Assembly: GCA_001898415.1 (NCBI GenBank)
Contig: MKTU01000074.1
Location: 8,134 to 72,133, forward strand
Direction: 5' to 3'
Length of the DNA stretch: 64,000 nt
Source: Rhodanobacter sp. 67-28
GTDB lineage: Bacteria; Pseudomonadota; Gammaproteobacteria; Xanthomonadales; Rhodanobacteraceae
Shown here: one piece after another, positions 19,967-30,574 of the stretch
How the letters are laid out: each line of letters opens with the position of its first letter
How positions within the stretch are numbered: the first letter of the stretch is position 1
Notes under the pieces: generated by a model
The model's input: the letters and a program-made list of their open reading frames with translations, nothing else
Told to the model about the DNA's origin: nothing
Database searches by the model: none
Made by a program: the position numbers and the translations under genes

Positions 19967-20566
19967 ATGAACACGAGGATCACTCGCGTGGCCGCATTGA
20001 CGGCGGGATTGCTCACCATCGGCCTGGCCGGCTGCTCGCAGTACGTCAAGCAATCCGATTTCAACACGGCCATCCAGCAGCTGCAGCAGAAGCAGACCGA
20101 CCAGCAGCAGCAGATCGATGCCATCAAGCAGCAGATGCAATCGCAGTTTGCCAAGTACGACAGCCAGATCACCGCGATGCAGGGCCGCGTCAGCATCGAC
20201 ACGGTGGCGCACTTCGCGTTCAACAGCGCCACCCTGAGCGAGCAGGACAAGCCTGCGCTGCAGGACTTTGCCGCGACCATCGGCAAGTACCACCCCGGCG
20301 TGCTGATCACGGTGGAAGGCTTTGCCGACCCGGCCGGTTCGCGTGCCTACAACAAGAAGCTCGGCATGCAGCGCGCCGATGCGGTGCGCGATTTCCTGAT
20401 CAGCAGCGGCCTGTCCGCCGATCAGGTACGTGCGGTCAGCTACGGTGAAGACAGCAACCGCCAGGTCGCCAAGGGCGCCACGCACGACCAGGGCCGCGAC
20501 AACCGCCGCGTCTCGCTCACCGTCGATGCCACCGGCGCCGGTGCGGTCGCCACGACGGCCCCGTAA
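19967..20566 (+). CDS. OmpA-family (Pal-like) lipoprotein
   Basis: The 199-aa product starts at ATG 19967 after AGGAG. The signal peptide ends in lipobox LAGC (Cys about residue 20). A glutamine-rich coiled coil follows (about 30-70), then an OmpA C-terminal domain (FAFNSATLSEQDKPALQDFA, VEGFADPAGSRAYNKKLGMQR, NRRVSLTVD) that binds peptidoglycan. It resembles Pal or YiaD more than OmpA itself because the barrel is absent. It lies outside any tol-pal operon, so it is probably a paralogue. Confidence 0.88.
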   Translation: MNTRITRVAALTAGLLTIGLAGCSQYVKQSDFNTAIQQLQQKQTDQQQQIDAIKQQMQSQFAKYDSQITAMQGRVSIDTVAHFAFNSATLSEQDKPALQDFAATIGKYHPGVLITVEGFADPAGSRAYNKKLGMQRADAVRDFLISSGLSADQVRAVSYGEDSNRQVAKGATHDQGRDNRRVSLTVDATGAGAVATTAP

Positions 20567-20583
20567 GCGGCGCCCGTCGATGG

Positions 20584-20620
20584 CCAGCAGCGCGGGTGGC
20601 CGGCACGGCCGCGCTGCTGG
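20584..20620. terminator. Hairpin between convergent genes
   Basis: A perfect 12-bp inverted repeat (CCAGCAGCGCGG and its complement) with a 13-nt loop lies between the convergent OmpA-like and RNB genes. There is no clear T tract; it is a candidate bidirectional terminator. Confidence 0.6.
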
Positions 20621-20668
20621 CGTCGTGTCACCCCCCGGCATGCCTCGGCGCCGTCCCTCAGCGGCGTG

Positions 20669-22108
20669 TCAGCCTGCCAGCTCGAAACGCGTCACGCGCC
20701 GCCCCGGGTCGGCCTCGACCAGGCTCACCCGGACGTCGGCGCCGAGCGTGAGGTTGCCGCTGCCGGAAACGCCGGCCTCCACCGCCGGGTTGCGCACGAT
20801 CACCGTGCCCTTGGCCGGATCGCCGCGGGCGACCTCGACGATCGCACCGTCGAAAACCTCGCCCACCCGCGGCGCCAGCGCGGCGGCTTCGGCCAGGTTC
20901 AACACGGCGCTTTCGTACTGGCCCGCGCGATGGCCGGAAGCCTGCATGGTGTCCGGCAGGCCGGGCAAGGCGGCCAGTGCCCACGCCGGCACCGGCTGCT
21001 TCGCGCACAGCGCCAGGCAGACCTCGCCGGTATAGCGATCGACCAGCCGGCGCAGCGGCGCAGTGGCATGGGTGTACTGCGCGGCCAGCGCCGAATGCAT
21101 CGGCTGCGCGGGCAGCGCGCCGTCGAACGCCGCGTAGCCGGCCCCGCGCAGCACCGTGGTGCAGGCGGTCAGCATGGCCACGTGCACGTCGTTGGACGGG
21201 TCCAGCGAACGGATGAAGCCGGGATAGTCCAGCCCGGACGGCCAGGCGATGCCGAGCACCCGCGCGGTGACGCGCAGCCGCGCGATGGCGTGCGGGTCGG
21301 GCGGCGGCAGCGTGCGCAACAGCCCCACTTTCGCCTGCACCATCAATTGCGCCGCGGCCATGCCGACCAGCAGCGAGATCTGCTCGTTCCAGTTCTCGAT
21401 CGGCAAGCGCGCGCGGAACGCCAGCGTCCAGCGGCCGTCGACCACGTCGATCTCCTGTTCCGGCAGGGGCAGGCTCACGCCGCCGCGCGCGCGCTCGCAC
21501 TGCTCGCGCAACTCGCCGATCCGGCGCAGCACCGTCCACATCGGATCGTCGCTGCCGGCGTCGATGGCCTGCTGCACGCCGGCATAGTCGAGCTGGGCGC
21601 GGCTGCGCACGCGCGCCCGGCGCACGTCGATGGCGGCGATGCGGCCGGCAGGGTCCAGGTCCACCGTCCACAACAGCGCCGGGCGCACCTGATCCGGCAA
21701 CAGCGAGGCGGCATCCTCGGACAACACTTTCGGGTGCAGCGGGATCTTCGAATCCGCGCCGTACAGCGTCTCGCCGCGCCGATGCGCCTCCAGGTCCACC
21801 GGGTCGCCGGCCTGCACGAAGGCGGCGACGTCGGCGATGGCGTAATGCACGCGCCAGCCGTCGCCCTGCGCCTGCACGTGCATGGCCTGGTCGAGGTCGC
21901 GCGCACCCGGCGGGTCGATGGTGACCAGCGGCAGCTCGGTGCGGTCCAGCGCCGGCAGGCGCGGGTTCGCCGCGGCGGCCGCGGCGGCGGCTTCGACTTC
22001 GGCCGGAAACGCGGCGGGCAGGTCCAACTGTTGCCGGATCTCGTCCATGCCCTGCGCAAGCACGGCACTGCCCGCGGGCTGCAGGCGGATGCGTCGCGTC
22101 GTGGTCAT
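20669..22108 (-). CDS. RNB domain ribonuclease (short RNase II-like)
   Basis: The 479-aa protein is built around an RNB catalytic domain: VTIDPPGARDLDQAM, then HYAIADVAAFV, ETLYGADSKIPLHPKVLSE, SLLPDQVRPAL and, towards the C-terminus, YTHATAPLRRLVDRY. RNB enzymes degrade RNA 3' to 5' with Mg ions held by four Asp residues. The second half of the Asp cluster reads DLDQ where RNase II/R have DMDD or DFDD, so one metal ligand is replaced by Gln. It is shorter than RNase R (about 800 aa) and RNase II (about 640 aa) and lacks N-terminal cold-shock domains. Similar short forms occur in several phyla. Confidence 0.88.
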   Translation of the reverse strand: MTTTRRIRLQPAGSAVLAQGMDEIRQQLDLPAAFPAEVEAAAAAAAANPRLPALDRTELPLVTIDPPGARDLDQAMHVQAQGDGWRVHYAIADVAAFVQAGDPVDLEAHRRGETLYGADSKIPLHPKVLSEDAASLLPDQVRPALLWTVDLDPAGRIAAIDVRRARVRSRAQLDYAGVQQAIDAGSDDPMWTVLRRIGELREQCERARGGVSLPLPEQEIDVVDGRWTLAFRARLPIENWNEQISLLVGMAAAQLMVQAKVGLLRTLPPPDPHAIARLRVTARVLGIAWPSGLDYPGFIRSLDPSNDVHVAMLTACTTVLRGAGYAAFDGALPAQPMHSALAAQYTHATAPLRRLVDRYTGEVCLALCAKQPVPAWALAALPGLPDTMQASGHRAGQYESAVLNLAEAAALAPRVGEVFDGAIVEVARGDPAKGTVIVRNPAVEAGVSGSGNLTLGADVRVSLVEADPGRRVTRFELAG

Positions 22109-22223
22109 GGTTCCTCCGTTGATGGCTGCCGGCCGTACGCGAATATACATGCCGCCTCCGGTGGGCTTTCGTCCACGCCGGGGGCGGTGTAGAAAGCCGT
22201 CAGGCCCACCGACCCGATCGCCC

Positions 22224-22697
22224 ATGAACGACTCGCCCCTGCTGATCCGCCTGGCTGCCGACGACGACGATTTCATCCTTGCGCTGGTGCCACGCTTCGC
22301 CGACTTCGCGCTGCCGGCGTGGCGTCGCCGCCACGAATGCGTCGAAGGCATCCGCCGGGACCTGCTGCACCATCTGGAGGACCAGCCGGCGAACAGCTTC
22401 CTGTTCGTGGCCGAGAATGGCGACGGCGAGCGGGTGGGTTTCATCCACCTGCAGCGCACCGCCGATTTTTTCAGCGGCCGCAGCAACTGCCACATCTCCG
22501 ATCTCGCGGTGGCGCCGCAGCACGAAGGCAACGGCGTCGGCAAGGCCTTGCTGGCGCACGCCGAGCAGTGGGCGCGCGAGCACCAGTGCCAGCTGGTGAC
22601 GCTGGCGGTGTTCCCCGGCAATGAGCGCGCCCGCGCGCTGTACGAGGCCAGCGGCTACGCGACCGACCTGATCAAGCTGGCCAAGCCGGTGCGTTGA
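22224..22697 (+). CDS. GNAT family N-acetyltransferase
   Basis: The 157-aa protein has the GNAT fold signature: ISDLAVAPQHEGNGVGKALL carries the acetyl-CoA pyrophosphate loop (Q/E-x-x-G-x-G), followed by LAVFPGNERARALYEASGY. The acceptor substrate cannot be predicted. It is a single gene divergent from the RNB ribonuclease and ends at a terminator. Confidence 0.9.
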   Translation: MNDSPLLIRLAADDDDFILALVPRFADFALPAWRRRHECVEGIRRDLLHHLEDQPANSFLFVAENGDGERVGFIHLQRTADFFSGRSNCHISDLAVAPQHEGNGVGKALLAHAEQWAREHQCQLVTLAVFPGNERARALYEASGYATDLIKLAKPVR

Positions 22698-22710
22698 AGG
22701 CGCGCAAACG

Positions 22711-22736
22711 AACAAGCCGCCCGCAGGCGGCTTGTT
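22711..22736. terminator. Bidirectional terminator
   Basis: Perfect 11-bp stem AACAAGCCGCC with its complement and a 4-nt loop, between the convergent acetyltransferase and SapC genes. Confidence 0.85.
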
Positions 22737-22764
22737 GCGTGCAGCAGGCGAAGCGAAGTCCTGC

Positions 22765-23538
22765 TCAGTTGGTGGTCTTGGCCGCCGACTCGGCCTGCTC
22801 GCGCTCGTCCAGGCGACGGGCCAGGCGGTCGATGTTGCTGAGCGACAGCAGGTGGGCGTAGATCCACGCCATCACGCCTTCGCGCAGCATCTCGTGGGCG
22901 ACCTTCTCGTCCAGCGCGCGCAGCTTCTCCTCGTTGACCATGAACAGGCCGTTGAGCGTGATGCCATGGCCGGAATCCGGCTCGCCCTTGTGCAGTTGCA
23001 CGTTGCGCGCTTCCAGCAGGTCATGCTTGACCAGGTACTGCATGAAGGTGCGGGTGCGGTCGATGTTCTGCTGGAACTCGCCGAGGAAACCCACGGCGTT
23101 CTTCAGCAGCTCGGTGTCGCTGCCGTCCTCGTTGAACAGGCGCTCGCCGTCCGCCGCGTTGAAACCCTCGAAGCCCTGATCGAGGAACACCGCGAAATCG
23201 CCGCCCTCCTGCCCGGCCGGTTTCTCGGCCAGCACGAACGGGTAGCGGCGCACGAAGGCCGGCACGTAGGTGTTGGGCGCCCACTGGCCGGCGGCGTCGA
23301 CGTAGAGGTTCTCGTTCTGACGCAGGCCGAGCAACGCGATCGGGCCGGCATTGGCGGCGTCGGGACCGGCGAACACGATCAGCAGGTCACGCGCGGCCAG
23401 GCCGAACTCCGCCGCGGTCAACGGCACCGAGTGCGTGTTCATGGCGAACTTCATGTTGGGCACGCCCTTGAGCCGAAGATTCTTGTGTTCGGCCCGGTTC
23501 AGCGCCACCGGGTGCTCGTAGAAAATGACTTCAGCCAC
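22765..23538 (-). CDS. SapC family protein
   Basis: The 257-aa protein begins at GTG 23538 (VAEVIFYEHPVALNRAEH) with AAGGTGG upstream. This fits the family start better than the longer frame. It contains the SapC features HSVPLTAAEFGLAARDLLIVF, LLGLRQNENLYVDAAGQW and the terminal region of a RLFNEDG-containing domain. SapC-like proteins are common in Xanthomonadales and Caulobacterales, often beside TonB-dependent receptor genes; the biochemical role is unclear. Here it stands alone between terminators. Confidence 0.88.
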   Translation of the reverse strand: MAEVIFYEHPVALNRAEHKNLRLKGVPNMKFAMNTHSVPLTAAEFGLAARDLLIVFAGPDAANAGPIALLGLRQNENLYVDAAGQWAPNTYVPAFVRRYPFVLAEKPAGQEGGDFAVFLDQGFEGFNAADGERLFNEDGSDTELLKNAVGFLGEFQQNIDRTRTFMQYLVKHDLLEARNVQLHKGEPDSGHGITLNGLFMVNEEKLRALDEKVAHEMLREGVMAWIYAHLLSLSNIDRLARRLDEREQAESAAKTTN

Positions 23539-23768
23539 GTTGATCCACCTTTGGTCCCCCGTCGCGCCGGGCCGCCACGGCGGCGGCCCTGTCGAACCCG
23601 GCGTGGGTTTCATGTCGAGCCAGGGATCATATCAGCGGGCACCGGTGCCTGCGAATCCCGCCGCGCCGGCGCCTTCGGAACGGCGGAAAAGTGTTCTATG
23701 CTGCGATCGGGCTGGCCTTGCGCCATGCCCGCTGGTTCCCTCGATGCCCCGGCGGAAGGACGAACTGC

Positions 23769-24374
23769 ATGCTGATGGACGCTGTCAAACCGGCTGACCT
23801 GCAGGCGACGCGCGTGTTGTCGCTGGACGCCGCTGGCCGCATCCTGGACTGGATCAGCTGGCAGGACGCGGTGTGCCTGTACGTGCGCGACGTCGTCGCC
23901 TGGACCCTGGGCGATCCCTGCCTCACCGTGCACGGCGGCCACAACCGTGCGCTGGGCACGCAGAGCCTGCTGCAGTTGCACCCGATCATCGCCAGCACCG
24001 GCCACTGCCGCGAGCATGCGGTCGACCCGTCGCCGGCGCTGACCAACACCGCGCTGTTCGCGCGCGACCGGCACATCTGCATGTACTGCGGCGAGCACTT
24101 CACGCGCATGGAACTGACCCGCGACCACGTGCTGCCGATTTCCCGGCAAGGCAAGGACGAGTGGGAGAACGTGGTCAGCGCCTGCCTGTCGTGCAACCTG
24201 AAAAAGAGCAACCGCACGCCGCAGCAGGCCAACATGCCGCTGCTGGCGGTACCGTACCGGCCAAGCTGGGTGGAGCACCTGATCCTGTCCAACCGCAACA
24301 TCCTCGCCGACCAGATGGAGTTCCTGGTCAGCCGGCTGCCGCGCGACCGGCGCCCGATGACGGAATACGCCTAG
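23769..24374 (+). CDS. HNH endonuclease
   Basis: The 201-aa protein starts at ATG 23769 after GGAAGGA (8-nt spacing). It has a zinc knuckle CMYCGEHF and the HNH core LTRDHVLPISRQGKD, ENVVSACLSCNLKK, typical of the bacterial single-domain HNH proteins found as housekeeping genes near core loci. The paired CxxC motifs bind structural zinc, and the first His with Asn/His form the nuclease site. No restriction or phage genes surround it. Its TAG stop is also the target duplication of the adjacent MITE-like element. Confidence 0.88.
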   Translation: MLMDAVKPADLQATRVLSLDAAGRILDWISWQDAVCLYVRDVVAWTLGDPCLTVHGGHNRALGTQSLLQLHPIIASTGHCREHAVDPSPALTNTALFARDRHICMYCGEHFTRMELTRDHVLPISRQGKDEWENVVSACLSCNLKKSNRTPQQANMPLLAVPYRPSWVEHLILSNRNILADQMEFLVSRLPRDRRPMTEYA

Positions 24375-24532
24375 GAGCGTGGGCGGTAGAAACTTTCGAG
24401 GCAAAAGTGGCTGCGTGAGTGCAGATTTTCCACGCTTCGCCGGCCCATGATGGTTCTGTAGGCCGGAAAGCGGCGGAAACATAAACCGCGCAGACGCCTT
24501 TGCAGCCCGGAAGATTTCTACCGCCCACGCTC
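24375..24532. mobile_element. 158-bp MITE-like element
   Basis: Perfect 18-bp terminal inverted repeats (GAGCGTGGGCGGTAGAAA and its complement) bound a 158-bp non-coding segment. Flanking TAG on both sides (24372-24374 and 24533-24535) looks like a 3-bp target duplication; the left copy is the stop codon of the HNH gene. No transposase is encoded. Confidence 0.75.
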
Positions 24533-24548
24533 TAGGAGACGCCAAGCC

Positions 24549-25091
24549 TCACTTCCGCCGCTCCGCCGCGGTGTCGGCATGGCCCTCTTCCGCGCGCGTC
24601 TCGCGGTTCTTCTCCAGTTCGCGGTCGATCTCGTCGACCTCCTCGCAGGCTTCGTCCGCCTCGCCCGCTTCCTCGGCTTCGCCCCGGGCCGGGCCGCCGT
24701 GCCTGCGCTTGCGGCCGCCGCTGGCACGCTCGCGCCGTGCCGCCAGCTTGCGGTAGTTCTCGCGGATACGCTCCAGGGTCTCCTCGTCGAGGTCTTCCAG
24801 GTCGAGCAGGCCGTTGTGGGCCGCGGTAGTGCGGATCAGCTCGTCCAGCTTGATCTGCAGCGCCGCGCTGTCGCGGTTCTGGCTGTTCTGGATCAGGAAC
24901 ACCATCAGGAAGGTGATGATCGTGGTGCCGGTATTGATCACCAACTGCCAGGTGTCGCCGAAGTGAAAGAACGGCCCGCTGGCTGCCCAAACCGCCACGA
25001 TCAATACGGCCGCCAGGAAGGTCGCCGGTCGACCGGACTGGCGCGCGGTGGCTTCCGCAAAGCGGCGAAAAGCCTGCGAGACACTGGCCAT
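24549..25091 (-). CDS. Low-affinity iron permease family protein
   Basis: The 180-aa protein has the N-terminal [20 protein letters not shown] segment, a second helix, and the hallmark [23 protein letters not shown], then [13 protein letters not shown]. These define the low-affinity iron permease family, related to yeast Fet4. A highly charged tail (GRKRRHGG, then acidic repeats) follows; it is low complexity and variable. Iron transport by the bacterial members is inferred from homology. Confidence 0.88.
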   Translation of the reverse strand: MASVSQAFRRFAEATARQSGRPATFLAAVLIVAVWAASGPFFHFGDTWQLVINTGTTIITFLMVFLIQNSQNRDSAALQIKLDELIRTTAAHNGLLDLEDLDEETLERIRENYRKLAARRERASGGRKRRHGGPARGEAEEAGEADEACEEVDEIDRELEKNRETRAEEGHADTAAERRK

Positions 25092-25231
25092 GGACGGATC
25101 TCCGCAAGGGAATCTGCGCGCAGCATGCGATGCCGATTGTGTGCCGCACGTGCAGGCTGCACCGGTCGCAATCAGGCCTTGTTCACTGTTTCGCCCTTGC
25201 TCCGCCCCGCCGCTGGGCCAACAATACGAGG

Positions 25232-27121
25232 ATGAATGACCTCAGCCATTATCCCCGCCTGGCTTCGATCGACGCGCCCGCCGACCTGCGCCGGCTGCCC
25301 GACAACGAACTGCCGCAAGTCGCCGACGAACTGCGCCAGTATCTGATCGAGGCCGTCGCCAGCTCCGGCGGTCACTTCGGCGCGGGCCTGGGCGTGGTCG
25401 AGCTGACCGTGGCCCTGCACCACGAGTTCGACACGCCGCACGACCGCCTGGTCTGGGACGTCGGCCACCAGTGCTATCCGCACAAGATTCTCACCGGCCG
25501 CCGTGACCGCATCACCACGATCAAGAAGAAGGATGGCCTGGCGCCGTTTCCGCGCCGTGAGGAAAGCGAGTACGACACCTTCGGCGTCGGCCACTCGTCC
25601 ACCTCGATCTCGGCCGCGCTGGGCATGGCGATCGCCGCGCAGGCCAGCGGCGAGCAGCGCAAGGTGGTGGCCGTGATCGGCGACGGCGCGATGACCGCCG
25701 GGCTGGCGTTCGAGGCGCTCAACCACGCCGGCGACGTCGAGCCCGACCTGCTGGTGGTGTTCAACGACAACGGCATGTCGATCAGCGAGAACGTGGGCGC
25801 GCTGACCAAGATGATGGCGCGCGCGATGGCCAGCCGCCGCCTCAACGACTTGCGCGAGCGGGCCAAGCGGGCCATTCCCAAGCAGTCGTTCATGGGCCGC
25901 TGGTTCAAGCGCTGGGAGGAGCACGCCAAGGGCATGTTCGTGCCCTCGACGCTGTTCGAGGAACTCGGCTTCCACTACACCGGCCCGATCGACGGCCACA
26001 ACATCCCGCAACTGCTGCAGGCGCTGCGCACGGTGAAGAACCTGCCCGGCCCGCAGCTGCTGCACGTGATCACCACCAAGGGCAAGGGCTACGCCCCGGC
26101 CGAACAGGCGCAGATCGAATACCACGCGGTCGGCCCGTTCGACCCGCTGGCCGGCGTCAAGAAGAAAACCGGCAAGGCCAAGCCGACCTACACCGACGTG
26201 TTCGGCGACTGGTTGTGCGACCAGGCCGCCGCCGACCCGCGCCTGCTCGGCATCACCCCGGCGATGCGCGAGGGTTCGGGCCTGGTGCGTTTCTCCAGGG
26301 AATACCCCGCGCGCTATTTCGACGTGGCGATCGCCGAGCAGCACGCGGTGACACTGGCCGCGGGCATGGCGTGCGAGGGCGCCAAACCCGTGGTGGCGAT
26401 CTACTCCACCTTCCTGCAGCGTGCCTACGACCAGGCGATCCACGACGTGGCGCTGCAGAACCTCGACGTCACCTTCGCCATCGACCGCGCCGGCGTGGTC
26501 GGCCCGGACGGCGCCACCCACTCGGGCAGCTTCGACCTCACCTACCTGCGCTGCCTGCCGAATTTCGTGATCATGGCGCCGGCCGACGAGAACGAGTGCC
26601 GCATGATGCTCAGCACCGGCTTCAGCCACCCCGGCCCGGCGGCCATCCGCTACCCGCGCGGCACCGGCCCCGGCGTGGCGACCCACCACGAGCTGGAAAC
26701 GCTGCCGATCGGCAAGGCCGAGCTGCGCCGGCGCGGCCACGGCCTCGCCCTGCTCAGCTTCGGCGCGATGCTGGCACCGGCCGCCACCATCGCCGCCGAA
26801 CTCGACGCCACCCTGGTCAACATGCGCTTCATCAAGCCCCTTGACGACACCCTGATCCTGGAACTGGCCAAGACCCACGACGGCTTCGTCACCCTCGAGG
26901 ACAACGCCGTCGCCGGCGGCGCCGGCTCCGCCGTGGCCGAGTGCCTGGCCGCGCACGGCATCACCCTGCCGATCCTTCATCTCGGCCTTCCAGACGTCTA
27001 TCTGGAACACGGCAGCCGCGAGGAGGTGCTGAGCATGGCCGGCCTCGACCTGCCGGGCATCCGCCATGCCATCCACGCACGATTTCCGTTGATCGAGCGG
27101 CTCAGCCAGAACAGCGCCTGA
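25232..27121 (+). CDS. dxs: 1-deoxy-D-xylulose-5-phosphate synthase
   Basis: This 629-aa thiamin-diphosphate enzyme makes DXP from pyruvate and glyceraldehyde 3-phosphate, the first step of the MEP isoprenoid pathway and a precursor of thiamin and pyridoxal. Seen motifs: [34 protein letters not shown], the ThDP motif [52 protein letters not shown] and [15 protein letters not shown]. The length is normal (about 620-640). ATG 25232 fits the conserved start; GAGG lies close upstream. The gene is not followed by an obvious terminator, and the accessory region begins about 300 bp later. Confidence 0.97.
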   Translation: MNDLSHYPRLASIDAPADLRRLPDNELPQVADELRQYLIEAVASSGGHFGAGLGVVELTVALHHEFDTPHDRLVWDVGHQCYPHKILTGRRDRITTIKKKDGLAPFPRREESEYDTFGVGHSSTSISAALGMAIAAQASGEQRKVVAVIGDGAMTAGLAFEALNHAGDVEPDLLVVFNDNGMSISENVGALTKMMARAMASRRLNDLRERAKRAIPKQSFMGRWFKRWEEHAKGMFVPSTLFEELGFHYTGPIDGHNIPQLLQALRTVKNLPGPQLLHVITTKGKGYAPAEQAQIEYHAVGPFDPLAGVKKKTGKAKPTYTDVFGDWLCDQAAADPRLLGITPAMREGSGLVRFSREYPARYFDVAIAEQHAVTLAAGMACEGAKPVVAIYSTFLQRAYDQAIHDVALQNLDVTFAIDRAGVVGPDGATHSGSFDLTYLRCLPNFVIMAPADENECRMMLSTGFSHPGPAAIRYPRGTGPGVATHHELETLPIGKAELRRRGHGLALLSFGAMLAPAATIAAELDATLVNMRFIKPLDDTLILELAKTHDGFVTLEDNAVAGGAGSAVAECLAAHGITLPILHLGLPDVYLEHGSREEVLSMAGLDLPGIRHAIHARFPLIERLSQNSA

Positions 27122-27420
27122 TTCCGGCCATCCATCCGGGTTCGCCAGCGCTCCAGGACCCGGATCACGCTCGGCCGCTTCGTGCTTCAGTTACGCTCGG
27201 AGCAGCGCAGCGACACCACGGAAGGGAACATCTTGACGGGATGGATCGACGGATCATGGCGCCAGCTGAAAGACTGGGCCAGCCGGCAAGCGGCCACGCC
27301 GCGATGAAGCGCGCCTGATCGCAACCCGTGCCGACTGCCTGCGCATCGCCATCGAACGTTCCGAGGGCATCGCCGCCGGGCAGGTTCTGCATGACCTCCG
27401 CGAACTGAGGACCCAGGCTC
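27122..27420 (+). other. Gap with a possible degenerate small reading frame
   Basis: Nothing firm is encoded. A TTG at 27233 after GGAAGGGAAC opens a short frame (TGWIDGSWRQLKDWASRQAA) that stops at 27307. In the next frame protein-like sequence continues (DEARLIATRADCLRIAIERS, then GQVLHDLRELRTQAH) to the transposon edge. This may be a frameshifted relic. The last bases carry the ribosome-binding site (GAGGA, about 27406-27410) of the gene broken by the transposon. Confidence 0.35.
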
Positions 27421-27429
27421 ATGATCCAG

Positions 27430-27460
27430 AATTTTGTGGGTATCCGGATTTTAGTGTGGG
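27430..27460. repeat. Left target duplication and left inverted repeat of the mer transposon
   Basis: AATTTTGT at 27430-27437 is followed directly by the left terminal repeat at 27438-27460, which starts GGGTATCCGGA and ends GTGTGGG. Confidence 0.92.
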
Positions 27461-27663
27461 AAGACCGCACTAGCCCTTCTTGTCTGACAGCTCTCGTTCG
27501 GTAGGTTTCTGGTATCGCAAGGCTTACGCGCTTTTAGCCTTCAGTGTGGGCTTTGTCTGGCGCATGTCGGTGCAAGGAAACAATCAGTGGCAGGTCACCT
27601 TGCCCCCGGCTCGAACTGGGGTTTGAGGCGCAGTGGAACGGAAAACCGGGTTAAGCCACGCGC

Positions 27664-28071
27664 CTAGCTCCCGTGCAGAGAATCGATCAGCGGGCACGAC
27701 ACAGTGCCTCGCTGCGCATGGCACTCGTTGACCAACCGTGACAGCACCGCTTCGATTCGCGTCAGGTCCGCCATCTTGGTGCGCACGTCGGTGAGCTGGA
27801 GCGCAGCCAGCTCGGCGGCTTCGCTGCAGTGAGTGCCGTCCTCAAGCTGTAGGAGTTGGCCGACTTCGTCCAGGTTGAACCCCAGCCGCTGGGCGGATTT
27901 CACGAAACGCACCCGCGCCACGTCCGCCGATCCGTAGCGGCGAATACTGCCGACGGGCCGACCTGGTTCTGGCAATAACCCCTTGCGCTGATAGAACCGG
28001 ATGGTCTCCACGTTGACCCCAGCGGCCTTGGCGAAAGCCCCGATGGTCAGTGTTTGCGGATCGTTCACCAT
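27664..28071 (-). CDS. merR: Mercury-responsive transcriptional regulator MerR
   Basis: The 135-aa protein represses and, with Hg(II), activates the divergent merTPA promoter. It has the N-terminal winged helix ([20 protein letters not shown]), the long dimer helix and the three metal-binding cysteines at residues 82 (GTHCSEA), 117 (NECHAQ) and 126 (VSCPLI), the positions known from Tn501 MerR. That set separates it from Cu, Zn or Pb regulators of the same family. It starts 5 bp from the -35 element of the operon it controls. Confidence 0.96.
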   Translation of the reverse strand: MVNDPQTLTIGAFAKAAGVNVETIRFYQRKGLLPEPGRPVGSIRRYGSADVARVRFVKSAQRLGFNLDEVGQLLQLEDGTHCSEAAELAALQLTDVRTKMADLTRIEAVLSRLVNECHAQRGTVSCPLIDSLHGS

Positions 28072-28076
28072 CGCGC

Positions 28077-28107
28077 TTGACTCCGTACTTGACTACGGAA
28101 GTAACCT
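28077..28107 (+). promoter_or_regulatory. mer promoter and MerR operator
   Basis: -35 TTGACT (28077-28082) and -10 TAACCT (28102-28107) are separated by an overlong 19-bp spacer containing the dyad CCGTAC-TTGA-CTACGGAAG. The 19-bp spacing with a central dyad is the diagnostic MerR-type design, where the regulator untwists the DNA to activate transcription. Confidence 0.92.
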
Positions 28108-28145
28108 TAGCGCATCACGCAACGTCTCGGAAGGAGATCCCTCAC

Positions 28146-28496
28146 ATGGCAGACCCCAGCAACGGCCGCGGTGCACTGGCCGCCGGTGGCCTCGCCGCCA
28201 TCCTCGCCTCGACCTGCTGCCTCGGTCCGCTGGTGCTGATCACGCTGGGTGTCTCCGGCGCCTGGATCGGCAACTTGACCGCGCTGGAACCGTACCGGCC
28301 GATCTTCATTGGCGTGGCGCTCGTGGCGCTGTTCTTCGCGTGGCGTCGCATCTTCCGGCCGGCTCGCGCCTGCGCGCCGGACGACGCATGCGCCGTGCCC
28401 CAGGTGCGGACGGCCTACAAGGTGATCTTCTGGATCGTCACCGCCCTGGTGCTGATCGCGCTCGTGTTCCCCTACCTCATGCCCCTGTTCTACTGA
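28146..28496 (+). CDS. merT: Mercuric ion transport protein MerT
   Basis: The 116-aa inner-membrane protein has three helices. The Hg(II)-transferring cysteine pairs are present: vicinal Cys24-Cys25 in the first helix (ILASTCCLGPL) and Cys75/Cys81 in the cytosolic loop (ARACAPDDACAVP). It passes Hg(II) from MerP to MerA. It starts at ATG 28146 after GGAAGGAGA and is 12 bp upstream of merP. Confidence 0.96.
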   Translation: MADPSNGRGALAAGGLAAILASTCCLGPLVLITLGVSGAWIGNLTALEPYRPIFIGVALVALFFAWRRIFRPARACAPDDACAVPQVRTAYKVIFWIVTALVLIALVFPYLMPLFY

Positions 28497-28508
28497 AAGG
28501 AGATTGCC

Positions 28509-30492
<1,984 letters not shown>

Positions 30493-30574
30493 TGGCTGGG
30501 CCTCTTACCTATGCTTCATCGGCTGAATCACAAATTCAGGCTGAAGCGCCGCCTCTTGCACAATGGGCTGAGGA

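Noticed and set aside
27165-27470. 101-aa minus-strand frame
   Set aside because: It crosses the transposon boundary, so it cannot be an old gene of either side.
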